Shown: in pieces, positions 61,614 to 64,000 of the stretch
Layout of the letters: each line of letters opens with the position of its first letter
Numbering within the stretch: position 1 is the stretch's first letter
Assembly: GCF_932526225.1 (NCBI RefSeq)
Contig: NC_064045.1
Location: forward strand, 62,001-126,000
Source of the DNA: Nematostella vectensis
Lineage: Eukaryota > Cnidaria > Anthozoa > Actiniaria > Edwardsiidae
Direction: 5' to 3'
Length of the DNA: 64,000 nucleotides
The notes under the pieces: generated by a model
The model's input: only the letters and a program-made list of their open reading frames with translations
The model's database searches: none
Told to the model about the DNA's origin: nothing
Made by a program: the position numbers and the translations under genes

Positions 61614-62392
61614 AACTTGGGATTTTTTCAGGGGTGTTAAGATAAGGACGTTAAGGGGACGTTAAGATAAATGAGTTAGTGGATGAGTTGACAGGTGTAC
61701 AGGGTAACAAGAGTTGGTCAAACGGGTACTAGACTTCAAAGGATGGTAATAAGGGTCAATGATATCAAGAACTAGGTCATAAGGGTGCAAGTTATGAATG
61801 AGTGGGTACACAGGGGTAGAGCGTATCAATGGCTTGGTCTTGGAGGTGCAGGGTTTTAGGGGATGGTTCAACCAGTCACAGGGTTTCAAGAGCCATGTAA
61901 TATGGGTACATTATAATAATAAATAATAATAATTAATAATAATAGCTACCCTATATCCCTGAGTATCAACGCCTAACTAAGCTACACCTCTACTACCTAG
62001 CACTACCTACCCTATACCCCTAAATACCCACCCCTAACTAAGCTAGACCCTTTATGACTTGGCTGTAACTAAACTATACCACTGAGTACCCACCCCTAAC
62101 TAATCTAAACCCCTACTACCTAGCACTTATTGCCCTATACCCCTGAGTACCAGCCCCTAACTAAGCTACATCCCTATGACCTAACACTTACTACCCTATA
62201 TCCCTGCCTACCCATCCCTAACTGAATTACACCCCTATGACACCTAATCACATAACTACCCTTTACCCATGTATGACCAAGCGCTTACCAACTTGCACAC
62301 CTGTGACCCTGCCGTTTATATCCTGTACCCCTGTGCACTCACCCCCTAATGCCACCGTCCTTACCTTAACACCCCTGAAAAAGTCTCTAGTT

Positions 62393-62463
62393 TATCTTAC
62401 CTGGATTCGAACCCTGGCCCGTTTGCTTGAGAAGCAAAGCCCGCACCACTGAGCCATAGCTCC
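62393..62463 (-). ncRNA. tRNA-like element M, class M5 with paired anticodon stem (unit 47)
   Basis: TTTGC/GCAAA gives a perfect five-pair anticodon stem, the only M copy with one. Anticodon CTC and B box intact; acceptor stem still absent. Confidence 0.6.
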
Positions 62464-62554
62464 ACTCTCGAGATATCAAGGAAAAACTACTCTATACCTT
62501 ATAAGGCTGGGTAAACAAGGCTATACGGTAGTTACTTCTAGTTTTTAAGAGAGT

Positions 62555-62625
62555 GTCGCGATAGCTCAGTGGTACGGGCTTGGCTTCTCAAAAAAGCGGC
62601 CCCTGTTTCGAACCCAGGTCAGATC
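62555..62625 (+). ncRNA. tRNA-like element P, class P-d, degenerate (unit 47)
   Basis: CAAAAAAGCGG replaces CAAACAAGAGG, and the T stem is CCTGT/CCAGG with four pairs. B box GTTTCGAACCC. The most diverged copy in the window. Confidence 0.45.
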
Positions 62626-63785
62626 AACTTGGGATTTTTTCATGGGTGTTAAGATAAGGACGTTAAGGGGACGTTAAGATAAATGAGTTAGTGGATGAGT
62701 TGACAGGTGTACAGGGTAATAAGAGTTGGTCAAACGGGTACTAGACTTCAAGGGATGGTAATGAGGGTCAATGATATCAAGAACTAGGTCATAAGGGTGC
62801 AAGTTATGAATGAGTGGGTACACAGGGGTAGAGCGTATCAATGTCTTGGTCTTGGAGGTGCATGGTTTTAGGGGATGGTTTAACCAGTCACAGGGTTTCA
62901 AGAGCTAGGTAATATGGGTACATTATAATAATTAAAAAGTAATGATTAATAATAATAATTAATAATAATAGTTAATAATAATTAATAATAATAGCTACCC
63001 TATATCCCTGAGTATCCACGCCTAACTAAGCTACACCCCTACGACCTTGCACTAACTACGCTATACTCCTGAATACCTACCCCTAACTGAGCCTCACCCC
63101 TATGACCTAGCAATATCTACACTTTACCCCTGAGTACCCAACACTTGCTAAGCTACACCCCTGTGACGTAGCACTAACTACCCTATACTCCTTAAAACCA
63201 TACCCTAACTAAACTACACCCCTATAACCCTGTGTACCCACTCCTAACTAAACTACACCCCTATGTCCTAGCACAAACTAGCCTATACGCCTGAGTACCC
63301 ACACCTAGCTAAGCTACACCCCTACGACCAAGCACTAACTGGCCTATACCCCTGAATACCCAACCCTAACTAAACTACACCTCTACTACCTAGCACTAAC
63401 TACCCCATACCCCTAAATACCCACCCCTAACTAAGCTACACCCTTTATGACTTGGCTGTAACTACCCTATACCACTGAGTACCCACCCCTAACTAATCTA
63501 AACCCCTACGACCTAGCACTAACTACCCTACACCAATGAGTACCAACCCCTAACTAAGCTACACCCCTATGACCTAACACTTACTACCCTATATCCCTGC
63601 CTACCCATCCCTAACTGACCTACACCCCTATGACACCTAATCACATAACTACCCTTTACCCATGTATGACCTAGCGCTTACCAGCTTGCACACCTGTGAC
63701 CCTGCCGTTTATATGCTTTTCCCCTGTGCACCCACCCCCTAATGCCACCGTCCTTACCTTAACACCCCTGAAAAAGTCTCTAGTT

Positions 63786-63856
63786 TATCTTACCTGGATT
63801 CGAACCCTGGCCCGTTTGCTTGAGAAGCGAAGCCCGCACCACTGAGCCATAGCTCC
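63786..63856 (-). ncRNA. tRNA-like element M, class M5 (unit 48)
   Basis: M5 core. Confidence 0.6.
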
Positions 63857-63947
63857 ACTCTCGAGATATCAAGGAAAAACTACTCTATACCTTATAAGGC
63901 TGGGTAAACAAGGCTATACGGTAGTTACTTCTAGTTTTTAAGAGAGT

Positions 63948-64000
63948 GTCGCGATAGCTCAGTGGTACGGGCTTGGCTTCTCAAACAAGAGGCCCGTGTT
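63948..64000 (+). ncRNA. tRNA-like element P, class P-d, cut by window end (unit 48)
   Basis: The first 53 bases are present and match unit 46; the T arm lies outside the window. Confidence 0.5.

Larger units (their letters stand above)
60589..61944. repeat. Satellite monomer 46
   Basis: 1,356 bp; AT tract 61910-61944 (35 bp, a form found once). Left part equals monomer 39. The right arm is diverged (GTGGATGAGTTGACAGG). Confidence 0.9.
61945..62993. repeat. Satellite monomer 47 (short, diverged)
   Basis: 1,049 bp; AT tract 62922-62993 (72 bp). About five to six minisatellite units fewer than its neighbours. After about 62,835 it joins the standard right arm. Confidence 0.85.
1..64000. repeat. 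Tandem satellite array, 48 monomers, tRNA-like pair in each
   Basis: The same block order recurs 48 times from edge to edge: C-rich minisatellite, minus-strand tRNA-like element, spacer, plus-strand tRNA-like element, G-rich arm, AT microsatellite. Distances between successive plus-strand elements are 1,012 to 1,569 bp, most often 1,345/1,346, 1,392/1,393 and 1,568/1,569. Monomer edges are set here at the end of each AT tract. The array runs off both ends of the window, so its true length is unknown. No open reading frame above about 75 codons exists, and the short ones recur with the monomers and are translations of the minisatellite. Confidence 0.97.
62835..64000. repeat. Duplication E, copy 2 (cut by window end)
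   Basis: Counterpart of 60,430-61,595. The left junction lies in the G-rich arm of monomer 47, just after GAGCG at 62,831-62,835. Confidence 0.75.
62994..64000. repeat. Satellite monomer 48 (right end cut)
   Basis: Equals monomer 46 with an offset of 2,405 bp, as far as the window goes. Confidence 0.9.

Noticed and set aside
1-64000. CRISPR array
   Set aside because: Repeats are over 1 kb with internal 61-bp degenerate units; there are no short identical repeats with unique spacers and no cas genes.
1-64000. Entamoeba-type tandem tRNA gene array
   Set aside because: Those units hold functional tRNA genes separated by short AT-rich repeats in a very AT-rich genome. Here the elements lack acceptor stems, form inverted pairs and sit in C-rich minisatellite.

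Overview
The whole 64 kb is one tandem satellite array. I found no protein-coding gene, rRNA, mobile-element protein or CRISPR array. The array has 48 head-to-tail monomers (47 complete or nearly so, the first and last cut by the window edges), with periods of about 1.01 to 1.57 kb. RNA polymerase III-style internal promoters, AT microsatellites and nested minisatellites point to a nuclear eukaryotic genome, perhaps an invertebrate or protist. The sequence does not let me name the organism.

Every monomer has the same layout on the + strand: (1) a C-rich minisatellite of degenerate ~61-bp units; (2) a minus-strand tRNA-like element ('M'); (3) a ~91-bp highly conserved spacer with a 10-bp palindrome matching CC(A/T)6GG; (4) a plus-strand tRNA-like element ('P'); (5) a ~280-bp G-rich arm, which is a diverged inverted copy of the sequence left of M; (6) an AT-rich microsatellite of 25 to 72 bp made of TAA/TTAA units. 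M and P point away from each other, carry A-box and B-box-like motifs, and each is followed by a T5-T7 run. They fold into D, anticodon and T arms of varying quality with anticodon CTC (Glu-like), but no acceptor stem forms. They therefore look like a tRNA-derived SINE head caught in a satellite rather than working tRNA genes.

Classes used below. P-a: anticodon 3' side GCAAG, T stem CGGGG/CCAGG. P-b: ACAAG, CGTGG/CCAGG. P-c: 5' end AGCGCGA, T stem CGGGG/CCATG. P-d (right end only): altered B box. M1: anticodon stem 5' side TTCAC. M2: as M1 with a broken D stem. M3: TTCGC. M4: loop anticodon TTC. M5: 5' end GGAGCTA (right end only).

Regional layout: 1-13,963 is repeated nearly base for base at 24,323-39,854, with one extra 1,569-bp monomer. 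13,964-24,322 holds mixed and chimeric monomers, including a partial third copy of monomers 3-4. About 41,650-60,171 consists of nested duplications with offsets of 12,204, 9,513 and 2,691 bp. The last ~2.4 kb holds the most diverged elements. The best candidate for an undescribed system is the array itself: 96 divergent Pol III-type promoter units locked in pairs inside a foldback satellite.
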